A stretch of 64,000 bases of DNA from Trichobilharzia szidati (Eukaryota > Platyhelminthes > Trematoda > Strigeidida > Schistosomatidae): contig OX235271.1 in assembly GCA_944472155.2 (NCBI GenBank), forward strand, positions 124,253,329 through 124,317,328, given 5' to 3'. Position 1 is the stretch's first letter. Every line of letters begins with the position of its first letter. The notes beneath the pieces were generated by a model. The model ran no database searches. It worked only from the letters and a program-made list of their open reading frames with translations, and was not told where the DNA came from. This document shows positions 12,532 through 25,256 of this stretch, one piece after another. The position numbers were made by a program, and so were the translations under genes.

Positions 12532-15264
12532 TCATTATTATTCCCCTGGGTTCCGAATGGAAATAGGGCTTCAACAACACATCTCCACTTTCTTCTATTT
12601 TCTGCACTCCTCTTCATTTGGGTACACGATTGACCAAGATCTCTCATCTCCTCCTCGCCACACGATCTCTTCCTTGTCATCGTCACACCGACGAACCACT
12701 CATCGCTTCCTATTCGGATCCCACTCCAGCTATGGCCTGCACTGCGCGCGATGTCATTCAACAGTCTCCTGAATGTATGCCCGATCCATCTCCATTTTCT
12801 CCTACATATTTCTTGAGAGTTTCTTGTTACTTATTCTTTCTGGCCAGTCGGCCATATGATCTTCAGTATGGAGGCAGTGAAGGCAGCTGTTGATTAAAGT
12901 CTGCAGCAGTTTGTTGGAGATCCTTTTCATGACACGCCAAGTTCCTGACCCATATAGAAGAACTGACTGACTTCATACTTATGTTGAAAATCCGAATCCT
13001 GTTCTCTATTCTGTGGATTGTAAAAGATTCCCAAATTGGCTTCAGACTGATGAAGTTGTATCTTACCTTTCCGATTATGACTGGCATTGAAACCATCCGT
13101 TTGGCCGGGCTATGGTTGAAGCTGTCCTTCCTAGATTAGTGAAGGAATTACCCTCTGTCAAATTTATCACGTTGATAATGATTGGTGCTGGTTGTTGTTG
13201 CTGTTGGTTGGTTGTCTCATCTTATTCTTCTGTATATTTGCCTGAAGATCTGTCTTCGCTGCCTCTCCAGCCAGTTTGTTGCTTTTCGCCTGTAAGTTTT
13301 CGAGTTTATGTGACATAAGACAAAAATCATCCACACGCGAAACCCAGATCTTCCAAAGTTTTCTCATCGTTGGTCCAGCGTATTCTTGTATCCTCGTTCA
13401 CCACACTCTGATGAATGATCCAAGGCAACACAATGAAGAATATCATCAGTGACAATTGGCAGCCATCTTGTCTTTCTCCTCTATTCACTTCAAATGCTTC
13501 ACTGGGTTTCCCGTAGTCAGTCACCTGACACGTGCCACTGTCATATATTCAGCTGCTGATTGACAGTGATAGAGACTTTGAACTGCACGCCATGGTATCG
13601 AAGCAGTCTCCGAATTAGTTCTCGGTCAATGCTGTCTGTCAAAAGCTTTTTTCAAGTCAATGAAGTTGAGGTAGGTGTTTGACTGCCATTCTATGCTTTG
13701 TTCGATGACGATGCGTAGAGCTGCAATTTGATTGGCACACGATATGCCTTTCCTGAAACCAGCATGTCCTGGGCTGGTGGAGTTCTGTATCCGGTGCAAT
13801 TTGTTCTCTCGAGGACGATGCGACTTAGTACTTTACTTGACGTGGACAAGAGCACTATTCCACGCTATTTCTTGCACAGGCCTAAGTCTCCGTTCTTTGG
13901 CAGTTTCAGGAGGTAGCCCTTCTACCAATCAGTAGGCACCTTTCCTTCTTTCCAAACCTTTTACAGTATTGGTGTGAGCGCACTTGACATAGTCTCTGCG
14001 TCCTTTATCAGTGCTTCAGGGGTAATTATGTCTTGTTCTACTCCCTTCCCAGCCGGTATTTAGTAGCTTGATCGCATTCAGGATTTCTTCTTTCTTTGGA
14101 GGAGTGATGTCCACTGGCAGGCAGTCCTGTGCATGCTGTTGGTGGTATTTCTGGGCTAGTTGCAGGTGATGGTCTTTTCACCAGTCTTTTGAAGCGTATT
14201 TGTATTCGTTTCTCTTCCTTGGTGATAAGCTTACCTTGAACATCTTTTATCGGTTTCATCATCTGGGTTGATCTCTTCCCTTATAATGACCTGATTATCT
14301 GACATTATGTTTTGAGGTCTCTTTACCTGGGGCCTGCCTATCCTGCTTCAGTTGCCAGCATATTGTAGAACTGACTTTTCTCTTTCCTACCACTATTTTT
14401 CACTTCTTTATTCAGTGCAGTGTACACTGAACTCAGCTTATCTTTCTGTTGTCCATCTCTGCATTGAGTCATCTTCTCTTTCACCATACTCCCTCCTCTC
14501 TTCTATTAGCTTCCAGGTATCCATCAAGAGCCATTCCTAGTCGTGTCTCTTCTTTCTTCCGAGAACTGTTGTACACGTTTCCTTGAACTTCACCTTCAGA
14601 GAGTTAGTTCCGATGTTCTTTCATGCAAGTTTCCTCACAGATGCTCTGGAGTGTGTCCGGCTTCGCTCTGATATCTGTAGTGAAAGCATCCGTTGTAGTT
14701 TTGTCCTTCAGCCCTGTTTCTGAATGTTGAACTTGAATTACAGTGGACTGTTTCCAGTTGTTTTCATGGATTTCAGTTTCACCCTGAAGGTTCCTTGAAC
14801 TAGATGATGGTCTGAACCCACATCTGCTCCCTTTTTTCGACTTTGTATCCAGCAGGCTGGTTGTGTCTCCACTTCCTTGAGATTGATATGAAATCTATTT
14901 GGTTTTAATATGCCCGTCAGGTGAAATCCATGTTGCTTTGTGTATATCCTTGTGTTTGTAAACGCTCTCTCCGATCACCGAATCGTTGGAAGAGGAGAAG
15001 TCTGCGAATAATTCTCCATTCTCATTCATTTCTCCGAGAGCCTCTCGACCAATGATGAGTCATGTTCCTGTACTGTTAGCTCTCACTTTGGCTTGCATTC
15101 ACATCGCCCATAAGGATTTTGATGTCACTATTTGGAATACTGTTCATTACTTTTTGTAGTTGTCTGTAAAATCTTCCTTCTTTTCTTGTTCCGCATTGTT
15201 TGTAGCACTGTGCGTAGCATTGGATAATTGTGGCCTTCCTTCACACATTTTGAGTTGAATCTTG
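12532..15264 (-). pseudogene. Decayed, nearly full-length RTE-clade LINE, 3' segment (interrupted copy)
   Basis: The + strand matches, with many indels, the complement of the intact RTE from its 3' end (TTATTCCCCTGGGTTCC) up through the RT region (the CTTTTTTCAAGTCAATGAAG stretch is antisense to DFEKAFD) and the endonuclease region (the ATCGCCCATAAGGATTTTGA stretch, antisense to KILMGDMN). The element stops abruptly at about 15264, where a CR1-like element is inserted, and resumes at 16869. Together the two parts total about 3.3 kb, the length of the intact element. No reading frame of useful length survives. Confidence 0.88.
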
Positions 15265-16868
15265 CTTATTGAAGCTGGAGTTCCCCAGGTTGCTGTTCTC
15301 TTTCCGTTTATCTTTTCCTTCTTCTTACAAGACTTACCTCTTTCAGAAGAAATCAACTTCGTCAAATATGCAGATGACCTGACTGTTTCGCTTCCCGTTA
15401 AGTCTCAGTCAGACTGTTTCAAATTAAATAGCTTCCTGTCAGACATCAGTCAGTGGCCTAAACTAAATGGCCTAATGCTGAATCCCTCAAAATGCCAGAC
15501 TATTGGCTTCTCCTTTAGGCATAAACGAGATCTACAAACACTAGTAAGTACTCATGAAGCTTGTAGCATTGAGGGAACTAAAATTGAAACTAAGTCTAAT
15601 GCAAAATACCTCGGTCTAGTTCTATCTTCCGACCTAACTTGGACATCTCATATCCTAATGATTTCTAAGAAAGTGTTCTGTCTAACCTACTACATTAAGA
15701 AACTTAGACAATCTGGAATAACCCAACCTCTACTTTCACAATTTGTGAACTCTTGTATCTTACCTATTCTACTTTACTGCTCCCCGTTAGTCTTTCCTGG
15801 GCTACTGAAAATGGACTACACCATCCTGAGAAGGATGTTGAAGGTAGTTAGTAGGACTAGTGTTGTCAGTCAGCTGGTCACTACATTAGTTGAAAGGCAT
15901 CTGAATACATGCGAAAAATGGTCTAAAACCATACTCTCCGATCCCCAACACCCCCTCTATTCCCAACTCTCGCATTGTATCTCATCAGGTAGAACCAGAA
16001 ATCAATATAAAATAATTTATGCTCGTGCAACCAAGTACAGGAACTCAACAATACCATGTTTGGCCTGTGTTCTAAGTGACAGAGACAATGTTAAGCGCGA
16101 AACCTATGACTTGCTTTGTTGTTAACAACATAATTTTAGGCTCTTTTATTTCTCTCTTATTTTGTATTCTATAGTGAACTCCTTCTTAAACATACTTAGC
16201 TACCTAAATTATTAACATTGGCTTCCTTTTTTGCACTTTACTGTATTCCTTCTTTTGTTTATGTACTGGTTCCGACTATATTAGCACTATGAGTATTACA
16301 AAATTGTCCTGTCATTAACCATCATGTAATTATTAGTTTTTGTTGTTGTTGTTTTTTTTGTTCGGCGATATTAACTAACAATCTTGGTTGTGAACGTCAT
16401 TATCACCATCTTAATGCAAGATTACTCACACTACCACTACAAACACCGCATTAGAGCTGACAATAAAATCCCTGAAATGTTATTTTGTGATTGTTTAGTG
16501 TTGTTCGATCAAATTAACTGATCATCTTGACGATAAACATTCTTAAAAATCATTTCATAACTTCTTGTATGATTATAGCTTTACTGTCACCATGCATAAA
16601 CATATCATAGCTTCCACTACCCAATACTGAGATATTATTTTATTATTTTGTTTATTTTCCTTCCTACTTGGTATTTTTTCGCATTTGGTTGTTGTTATTT
16701 TCGTGTTTTTTGTTTTTGTTGTTGTTGTTTTTATATTTATTTTTTGAAATACTCCTTTTAAATGTTTGATAAAATTAGATGCAATATTGTAGATATGTGC
16801 TGAAAATTCCACACTGTACCACTAGTACTGTTTCTGAAATAAAGCAAAATTATTATTATTATTATTAT
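15265..16868 (+). mobile_element. 5'-truncated CR1-like LINE nested in the RTE copy
   Basis: An open frame from 15262 to 16125 (about 285 codons from the element) encodes the C-terminal half of a non-LTR reverse transcriptase. It begins at the GVPQ motif (usually GVPQGSVLGP, here GVPQVAVLFP), then FVKYADDLTV with the catalytic YADD, a LNPSKCQ motif, YLGLVLSSDLTW, the thumb motif CILPILLYCSP and a tail with LRRML. This fits the CR1 or Jockey group rather than RTE. After the stop comes a 740-bp 3' UTR ending with AATAAAG and a (TTA)n run at 16850-16868, a typical CR1 3' end. The frame is open with no nonsense changes, so it is younger than its host RTE. It is truncated just before the GVPQ block, as is usual for aborted reverse transcription. 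Confidence 0.85.
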
Positions 16869-17417
16869 GATCCTGGATGAAATTGGTTCCCACTGCATTA
16901 GGGACCCAGCTGCCACTGGAGTTATCATGAGGGCCACTCCCTCGGTATGTTTGTGGTTGTCGTCTCGGTGACCAGATAGGAGTAGATTACTGACTCTCCA
17001 GTTGACAATTTTGATAATCCACATCCATTCCATATGCTCTTGCAGATGCCCAGCACTTCTATGCTATATCTTAGCATTTCATTGGCTACCTTGGAAGCCT
17101 TTCCAGCTTCGTAATTTGTACGGACATTTCACGTCACTATTCCTATTCTTCCTATCATCGGGAGAAGACACATCGGCTGGTTGACTGGCTTCCCGAAGGC
17201 TTTCACCAGCAGGCGTCATTTCGCCTCTCCGATTGCAGCGAAGAATACGATTATTATTTGAATTTTTTGTATATTTAATATATTTTGGTATGTTGAAGTT
17301 TCTCTAGTGGTTTGATATTTTTTGTGGTGTAGGGTTTATAGCCCAACTCCAGACCCTCCTTCTTTATCCAGGCTCAGAGCCGGCTAGAAAACTAGCCATC
17401 TAGTTGACTGGGCGAGA
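16869..17417 (-). pseudogene. Decayed RTE-clade LINE, 5' segment (second half of the interrupted copy)
   Basis: Picks up the RTE where the 15264 break left it: the segment GATGAAATTGGTTCCCACTG is antisense to QWEPISS in the endonuclease domain. It continues to the 5' end of the element (AGGCTCAGAGCCGGCTAG and GGGCGAG, matching the 5' terminus of the intact copy near 43560). Orientation and order show one element split by an insertion. Confidence 0.85.
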
Positions 17418-18574
17418 TTGTTGCTCAATGATAACGATTGTAATTCTTTTTCAAAAACCATTTACTGAATTTTATACATATGTATATATAATCTGCAAGG
17501 GGAAAGCTGGCTGAATCATATCTAGAAACGTATTCATTCAGTTTCCTGTCAGTGATATGGTACATTAAAAATCAGTCCAACAATGCTTCAATGAGAGATA
17601 AATTTAGAAGTAAAACTCTCACAATCTACACAGAAATGTGTACATATGATTCTTTGTGTTATTTTTTTCACGACTTTCCGAATTTTGAATAAAAAGAGGA
17701 AATTCTCTTTTGATTTTTACCATATTTCTCAATGCATTGAATCTTCTATATTTTTCGGGAATTAAACTATTATTTTTTAAATTTCCTTTTAAAATTTAAA
17801 TGTTATGGTTGAACAATAAAGTTTCTTTTTTTTTCTTACACATGAATTTTAAAGTTAGTGCTTTATATGTAGTTCAACTTTTCAGGTTTTTGTATTACGT
17901 AAGAAAGCTTAACATACATGAAATAGTACTCTGTCGACTTTTTAATCAAGCAGTTTCACTTTTTCAACAGTCCGTTTGTTCAGTCAGTAAAACTTTGAAG
18001 TGTTCAAGAATACTATTATCGTATTTTAATAAAATCGATTGTGGTTCATATCATGAAATTATTTTCAATATACAAGACATCAGTCTTCGTTGCCTTGTGC
18101 AATTAATTAAGTCTAATTCTTGCAAAAACCAAAACTGTTGGTTGATGAACTCTTTGTGACAATATGTCAACATCATTCACAGACCTTATTTTCTAAAATT
18201 ATTTTTCAATAATAGCTGACAAAACTTTCAATTATGATTGCTTTATTAAAACTGAGGCTTCATCAGTTACTACTGAATAGCGTGACGTGTGAATAGGCTT
18301 AAATCTGTATTATTCTCAGTGCCTTAAAGCAAGTTATAAGTGTTTAAGTAGAGTAAAACTCGTTCAAACTAATCACTGGGAAAGTGTTTATTCTCAGTAC
18401 AGAAAAACAACTCTCACTTGGTTACATAGAGGTTATACTGTGTATATTGTTATCTGCTTGAGTAAAACCACGTGTTCTAAAACACTTACTAAATTTTAGT
18501 GAGTAGCTGTAAAAAGCGATGCAAATAACTTCACAGTTAGTGTGAATGTAGAACTTGGGCACTGTGGTAGAATG
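17418..18574. other. Intron 1, fourth part: unassigned
   Basis: AT-rich. A 119-codon open frame at 17800-18159 starts inside a T-rich tract and shows no domain or splice support; I do not call it a gene. Confidence 0.55.
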
Positions 18575-18681
18575 TTATTCCATATTAGATCAGTTTATCT
18601 TAAATATCACACAGTGATACAGTATTAATAACTGGATGACGCTTCGAGCATGAATTATCGCTCATTATCATATCAATTTAG
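18575..18681 (-). repeat. Inverted arm (left) of a Penelope-like element
   Basis: The reverse complement matches 19527-19633 with only about five differences in 107 bases. The sequence begins CTAAATTGATATGATAATGAG and includes GCGTCATCCAGTTATTAATA. Relatives occur at about 4760, 29850 and 63680. Because the two arms flank a Penelope fragment, they are probably its terminal repeats (Penelope elements are known to carry terminal repeats in direct or inverted orientation). Confidence 0.8.
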
Positions 18682-18769
18682 ATAGATTAAAAAGATGTGT
18701 AAACATCAATTTCATGTCCTGTCTTTATAATATGTTTCGCAATAGAGGAGCTAGGTCGCCTATTCTAAC

Positions 18770-19345
18770 CATTATTAGGTTCTGGGGATTCTATTTGATT
18801 CTGAAGCCATTCAGGAACATATTATGAAGCCCTTACCTGAACAGATCGGTGAGTCCTCCCTATGTATGTATGGCCACACTTACATTGAAACTGGTAAATA
18901 CGGTGGAATGTGACATCATTTTTCGCATGTTCTGAGGGCTTAGCTGCCCTCTTTTGTACCGATAAGGGCAGAAACTGTGATAATTATGATACTATCCTGT
19001 CCGGATAGGTTTTCTACAAATAGATCGCTTTATCGATCCAGCAGGCTGTCGACTCAGCAATATATCTAGGAAAGACAAACAGTTATCTTTCCCTTCTACA
19101 GACTTAAGTGATGTGCTATTCTGAAGTTCATCCATTCGATTTAAAATTGAGGTGACAGAAGATGTCTTATCACTTATGATTACATCGTCATCGACATATC
19201 TTCTAAAAAGTGGTGCATTTTCGATTAAGTCTTCCGGTAAACTTTTAATATACGACGCATAGATATCTGATAAAAGCGGCCCCATAGGATTTCCCATAGC
19301 TACGCCATCGACGTGACGGAAGCAATAGTTAATTGGAGAGAGAGT
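18770..19345 (-). mobile_element. Penelope-like element fragment: RT core fused by deletion to GIY-YIG
   Basis: On the minus strand: FRHVDGVAMGNPMGPLLSDI (RT motif 4 region), then RYVDDDVII (catalytic YVDD), FLDILLSRQPAGSIKRSI and CRKPIRTG, then the HSFCPYRYKRG motif, then HRIYQFQCKCGHTYIGRTHR, the GIY-YIG core. The clean open part is 18992-19297 (101 codons). Between HSFCPYRYKRG and the nuclease an expected stretch of a few hundred bases is missing, so an internal deletion has joined RT to the nuclease. The 5' half of the RT is absent and stops follow RKPIRTG. It lies between the inverted 107-bp arms. Confidence 0.88.
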
Positions 19346-19458
19346 TTACTCAGTGAATCTTCGTTTATCGGTTCAACGACACACACATGCAATCGAAATG
19401 ACTCAACGCCTAAACCGGAGATATGCAAAGTGGCAACAAACTACAAGAAGAAGTTGGG

Positions 19459-19503
19459 GATGGAGAGAAAGAGAGAAAGAGAGGAAATATATATATATAT
19501 ATA
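19459..19503. repeat. Polypurine (GAGAAA)n tract followed by (TA)n
   Basis: GGAGAGAAAGAGAGAAAGAGAGG run directly into an alternating TA run, between the Penelope fragment and its right arm. Confidence 0.7.
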
Positions 19504-19526
19504 AGACAAATTGTGAAACCGTGTGA

Positions 19527-19633
19527 CTAAATTGATATGATAATGAGCAATAATTTATGCTCAAAGCGTCATCCAGTTATTAATACTGTATCACTGTGTG
19601 ATATTTAAGATAAACTTATCTAATATGGAATTA
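19527..19633 (+). repeat. Inverted arm (right) of a Penelope-like element
   Basis: Partner of the left arm at 18575-18681, about 95% identical as the reverse complement over 107 bases, after which the two diverge at once. Confidence 0.8.
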
Positions 19634-22600
19634 AGTTTAAAGTTCACTATGAATACATGAAGCTTTCTGTGCTGCATGAAATTCATAAGGTTGCATCCAA
19701 ATACTCCGACTTTAAATAAAATCTTCTTAGCAGGAGTAAACACACTAGCTAAGTGATTTCATGCAACATCACTTCATTCTGCAAACCTATGCTTGTTAAG
19801 ATACAATTGCTGCTAATAAAAAGGCGCCTACAATTTAGAACTTCGGTGTGAATGAAGGATTTAATATTTTTCACTGAGTTTCATTTCTACTGGCAATTTT
19901 TTTCATGATCTTGACAATAAAAATTGATATTGAATTCAAAGTCTTGTTATTGAGCATACTTAATATTCATTCTCTGGACTTTTTTATTGAGTCTTATCTA
20001 AAGTAGACAATTTCAACATAAAGAAAAGAAAAAGTGAAATGTGTTTCTATTTGCGGAAAATACTTGAAACCTTACATAACTTTACAATGGATTCGTTAGG
20101 TGATAGTCATCCTTTGTTCCCCGAGCAGTAGAACTATACGTTTTCCAAAAATTTCCCTAAGTGCAAATAAAGCAACAATTATTTACAACATTAAGACAGT
20201 GCAAATAAACATTCCGTGTTAAAGCTAATCGTTTATTTATTAGTGCTGTTTTGGAGATAACTCCAGCCATCCGTCTATTACTATCCTTTTCCTGTTTATT
20301 TCTGATGTTTATTTTTTTGGCTGAATAACATTTTGTATTCGGGTAAATGAGTACAAAAATATTAAAGTCAAACAGAGAACTAAGGAATTCAGTTAACTAT
20401 ACATAGAAAAACACACAAAATTTATTTTCATTACTATTTCTGTTTTTCTTTTTATTATTCATAATTCTTTTAAAAGGAGAAATGATTATCTGCTATACGG
20501 GTTCATTCCTCTTGTTACACTAATCATCTGATGACCTTGTCATCTTTTTACTTGACAGACGGTTGTATTAGTCCTTGCAAGGTCAAGCATATTTGTATTG
20601 CTGAATTGCATGTTTAACTGAGTAACATATCCAGCTTACAGGGAACAACAATAATGTGAAAAACCGTGTCAAAGAAAACAGATTACAATACTGACATATA
20701 TTTGCATTTGAACTAGCAGAATTTATAAGCAGATAAGACAATATGTCTAGGGTTTTTGGTAAAACTACTGATGTTACCCAAATCCACACATTAGCATTTA
20801 GAAAACTACAGACTGAGTGAAGAGACATTTAGTTCCCGTTATATATATATATATATGCTAGTTTAGTAGGGCTAAGTTTGTTAACACTCTTGTGAAAGCT
20901 GTGACAGTTAGCCAACAAGATTTGGCTAACAATATAAGCGTAGAAATAATTATGATAATTAAAACAAGCGGTTTCTCGATTAATTTTTGTATGGTGAAGA
21001 GTATAAAGGGTAGACGAGTTATCAAATTATTTTAATTGATTCTGTAAGAACAATTATGTGTGAACTATAGAAACTGACAAGATAGTCAACATAACAATAA
21101 AAAGTAAATAAGACGGAAGTTTAGCCAGGTTTTGCATTTCTTTGAAGATAAACACTCACAAATAGCAGCGAATTATATTAACAGATTTATTATGTTTGTA
21201 AACTGATTAAACTACTCATAATGTTCGTTAAAAATGTGGATGACATCAATGATGAAGGAGAAAACGGAAATTTTAAGCTGCTGAAATGTTAACACAAAAC
21301 TATAAGAAGTAGTTTGTTCAATAAGTTGTAATGTGAAATGTTCTTTCGTTGTAAAAAATGTTCATTTATACTGTAAACCAATTTGCTAATGCAAAACGCT
21401 TCTTTAAGAAGAAGTCATCTGTTATTTTGAACAAAGCCAACTTGTGTTTGACCTATAAAGTCATAAACGAGTACATGCATAACTGCTGAATTAACTATCT
21501 TTGAGTTTACAGAGAATGTATATTTCAAACTTTTGTATTTTATTGATAGTCGTAAATCGAATCGCAGAAGTCGTTCCAGCATTCACCATGTATGTATGTA
21601 GTAACAAAGTTTACCAGCGTATTGTTCTTAGTCACCTTCTATGGCTGAAAAGTAATACGAAAGGACCTACAGAAAATTTCCTCCCTATAATAACTGCTAT
21701 TTAGTGCATGATTTTTCTAATGGTATCTATCATAAGATACAATAAAAGACTATCTGTTTTTCGAAAGTTAGTAGGATAATACCAAAACCTTTTCTGACTC
21801 TTGAACAAAGGAAATCCAAGAACCTGTTTAAGCTATTTATTTACGTGAAAATGAGTAGATAAAGTAATTTTCAAATCCACGTTTATTTGTTTATTTGGTT
21901 TTCGATGTAGAAATAATGTAGAAATATTCAAGTAGTAGATTTATTTTGGAAGATTGTTTTAAAAGTTTGACAGCTTCTTCCTTGATTTTTAATTTAACAT
22001 ACGTGAACATAAAAAAATTATGAAGCTTTATCATACATTTTTAACACGAATAAACTTATAAAATTAGAGGTGTGCATCGTGCTGCATACCGTACATAAGT
22101 GCTTCTAGAAAAATTATTCAGATTTCAGGCTTAGTTTCCGGAGGATCAAATGTTTTGAAGATTCTAATTCAAAACAACCGGATGTTTTTATGCATACTGA
22201 ATAATCACATTTAATGCAATTAACTACGAAGAATCAATGTCTATTTATTTCAGTAAAAACAAACATATATTGAAGCGTGAATGTTGATTTTGTGGAGATT
22301 TTATCGATTTTAAGGGGAGCTTCCGCCCATCACATCGGATAGGGTAACAGATACTAGCAGATTACACTTGATGATGATCGGGCATACTACGAGTTGACGA
22401 AATTTCGATTTCGTGAATCATTCAACTCCGAAAAAGCTATTGAATGACAAAGTGGTGGTATCACAACCCTTAGGTCAGGAGTTGAATCTTTGTTGAGACA
22501 GTGAGTAAGGATTGTTGAAGAGTAACAGGTAAAGATAAAACAGATACACGTTACTCCCTTGTACTCAATAGTTCTATGACTTATATCTGTTCATGACTAA

Positions 22601-25010
22601 GTTTACTTTGGAATATACTTGGATATTTTAAAGTGCCGCAGACAATGCTTTTCAGTGAAAACATTTCCATAAATATGATTCAGTTCCTTGATAATCATTT
22701 TTATGCGGAAGTCTAGGAATTCTTTTCTTACTGAATGTTCAAACTCACTTTTTGTTAATGAGTAACCTGTCACAGATTGCTCTTCATCTCATTAAAGCGA
22801 TTTTCTTCTATGGATAAAAGACACCACTTTTCATTTGCTTCATTTTCATCTTATTTAATGATCGATTATGAAGGTTTAATAAAATAAAATAAAATAGAAG
22901 CTATACAATCAATCATTTAGGCATCGAATAGGCGAGAGGAATAATAATAATGATAAGCCTAAAAGAGGTGTCATATATTTATATATGTATATATGAGAAT
23001 TGATTTTTTTCACATTCTCTTGAAGCGTATAACTTCTGCTGTAACGTACATTCATCTATACAAACAGACATGCGTATCACACATCATGTGCTTCCTTTAC
23101 AGTAACTTAGATAGAAAAGTGTTTTGACGTTATGCAGAAGTTTGAAAAGGTTATGACAATTGCCAGGTAGATATTTTGTTTTGGAAAAAAACAGGCACAT
23201 AAATTTGTATCTTAATGCTATAAATACGAATAAATAGATCTTAAGGGGTTTTTTGATGCCTTAATAGTTACTAATTCCTTTCCACTTTATCCACGCCTTT
23301 CGTTGATTTACACATGCGCAATAGAAGAGACTGGTTCAAGTTGTTTTTTCTCCATTTGTCAGACTTTGTATTATTTAACTTTTTTTGAAATTTTTATGGA
23401 AGGAAGACATGTTAATATGTTAAAAGTTTTGTAGACCATAAATAAAAGTAAGTGGAAAATACTAACTTCTTATTCAATTTAAATTTTTGATGTTAAAAGC
23501 TATTGTTAAATACTAAGATGTTAAATTTAAGGTGGGTGGTTATCTTTTGAATTTTAAAATATTCAAGCTAATGTGGACACAGAAATCTTATATACATATA
23601 TATATATATATGCATAAGCATAAAGAGAATACATTTGAATGCATAAATTGATTGTTACTCTTCACACCTCTTTGCCACGAAAGTAAAAACAGCTGCGACT
23701 GTGAGTGACAGAGCTAATCATCTAGTTACTGGGATAGAAGACAAAAAAAAGTGGAATTAAAATCACTTCAGACCACTCTTGAATCAAATAATAACCCGAA
23801 AAAGTTAGTTAAAAGGTATATGAAAAAAGAAAAGAGAAGAATGATGCCACAATTCCTGTTAATATTTGGGTTAATTCTCTAGTGCTTCCTTGTCGCTAGA
23901 AAGCCTCATATGGAATAAGCAGCATGCTCAGAAATTATTAAATTATGGTGTACTTATGTGTGACAAATACCTTGCGGTGGCGATTTTTATAGGCCAAAGA
24001 GACTGGTTGGAGTAAACGAGCAAGTTCACGTATATAAAATAAAATGTAGTGATTGTGATTTTATATGTGCAATAGAAATTCCCGAGGGTTGAATGACACT
24101 GAATTGATTCCGATAAGTACAAGGTTCTGTTGAAAGCTTTTGGTTCATTAGAAAAACATTGAGTGCAGTAAGTTCAAATAGATGCTACGGCATGATATTA
24201 CTTGATGTATGTCAAGTTCTTGTAAACGGATAAGACACATTAGTATCAAAAATATTCATCTCTAGGTATCAATCTGATTATTATTATCAATAATGTCAAC
24301 AAATATTTTGTTGATATTATCAATGATTTTAGGTATGTATATAAATAAAACTTCAACTGACACACTTAAGATTTACAAAGGTGAACCGTATTAAAATCAT
24401 CTTATAATATTTGAAACATGCGCGCAAATTATATGAACTTTTTAACCTTTGCAATTTATTTTACTTCACATATACGTTCCCAAAAGTACAGGTCTTCTTG
24501 CTAAAACATTTATGTCACCATGACATTCTGACATATTTATTAAAGAGTAACATAACAAAATTAATAATTCTGTCTTGAAGACAATTTTCAACTCAAATGT
24601 AATCGAACAAGATTTCTGAATATGAGCGGTGACCTTTTTATTTATAAATACCTTAGATATATTTGATTCTCCTTATTTCCCTGAAGAAGTTCAAACCAGT
24701 TTGCGCAGCTGTGTGTTTAATTATCGCCGGGATTTCTACAAATTAAAGCTTTAAATGTCTTTTTTAATTTGGCACCAATTTTTTGGGTCTCTTAGATAGA
24801 ATAGTGATAAAAGTTCATGTAAATCAAACAAAAGGCATTCAAGAAACATGTTTAGATGACTTGTATAACCTCATGTGAAAAGATAGTTGTCGTAGTTACT
24901 CTGTATGGCTTTAATCATTGTTCGTGCCTCAAGATGATTTTTTGCAACAATTACAAGGTAAAGTGTGCTGATGAGCAGTGAAATTGCTGAATTCACTAGG
25001 AATATAAAGT
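19634..25010. other. Intron 1, fifth part: unassigned
   Basis: About 5.4 kb of AT-rich sequence with TA microsatellites (20842-20857, 23588-23612) and a (AAATA)n run near 22880-22897. A less AT-rich stretch at 22315-22510 could be an old repeat but matches nothing else in the window. Confidence 0.55.
24998..25010. repeat. Target-site duplication, left copy (13 bp)
   Basis: AGGAATATAAAGT, repeated exactly at 25244-25256 on the other side of the SINE. Confidence 0.9.
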
Positions 25011-25243
25011 TTTGTTGTTTTTATTTTCCCTTCACGTTCCCCAGTAGAACATAGGGCTTCAAGCTAGTGGCTTGAAGTTTCTGTTTATTTTACAGGATAG
25101 GGTTGCTAGCCTCATGCCCAACCTTTCCTCTTTACCAGCATTATTTCTGGCTTAGCGAGCTAAAGGAGTGCGTCGGCCAGGTATCGAACCCAGGACCATG
25201 TGCATGGTCGGCGGGCGTCCTAACCGCTGTGCCACCGACGCAC
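25011..25243 (-). mobile_element. tRNA-derived SINE (LINE-tailed family), copy 2, complete with target-site duplication
   Basis: Minus-strand element of about 233 bp. The tRNA-like head has box A (TAGCGGTTAGGACGC) and box B (GGTTCGATAC, one change from consensus). The body is shared with the other copies; a hairpin (CTTCAAGC and GCTTGAAG) lies just before GCCCTATGTTCTACTGGGG, and the 3' end is GAACGTGAAGG followed by AAAATAAAAA. A perfect 13-bp duplication of the target flanks it, so it was inserted by target-primed reverse transcription. It sits in cadherin intron 1, antisense to the gene. Confidence 0.92.
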
Positions 25244-25256
25244 AGGAATATAAAGT
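25244..25256. repeat. Target-site duplication, right copy (13 bp)
   Basis: Exact repeat of 24998-25010. Confidence 0.9.

Noticed and set aside
12380..14540. A cluster of 60-90 codon frames on both strands
   Set aside because: All fall within the decayed RTE copy and its antisense.
15262..16125. Host gene with a reverse-transcriptase-like fold
   Set aside because: Truncated at the GVPQ block, followed by a 3' UTR with (TTA)n, and nested in another LINE: it is a CR1-like element.
17800..18159. 119-codon + strand frame
   Set aside because: AT-rich, begins in a T tract, no domain, no splice or promoter support.
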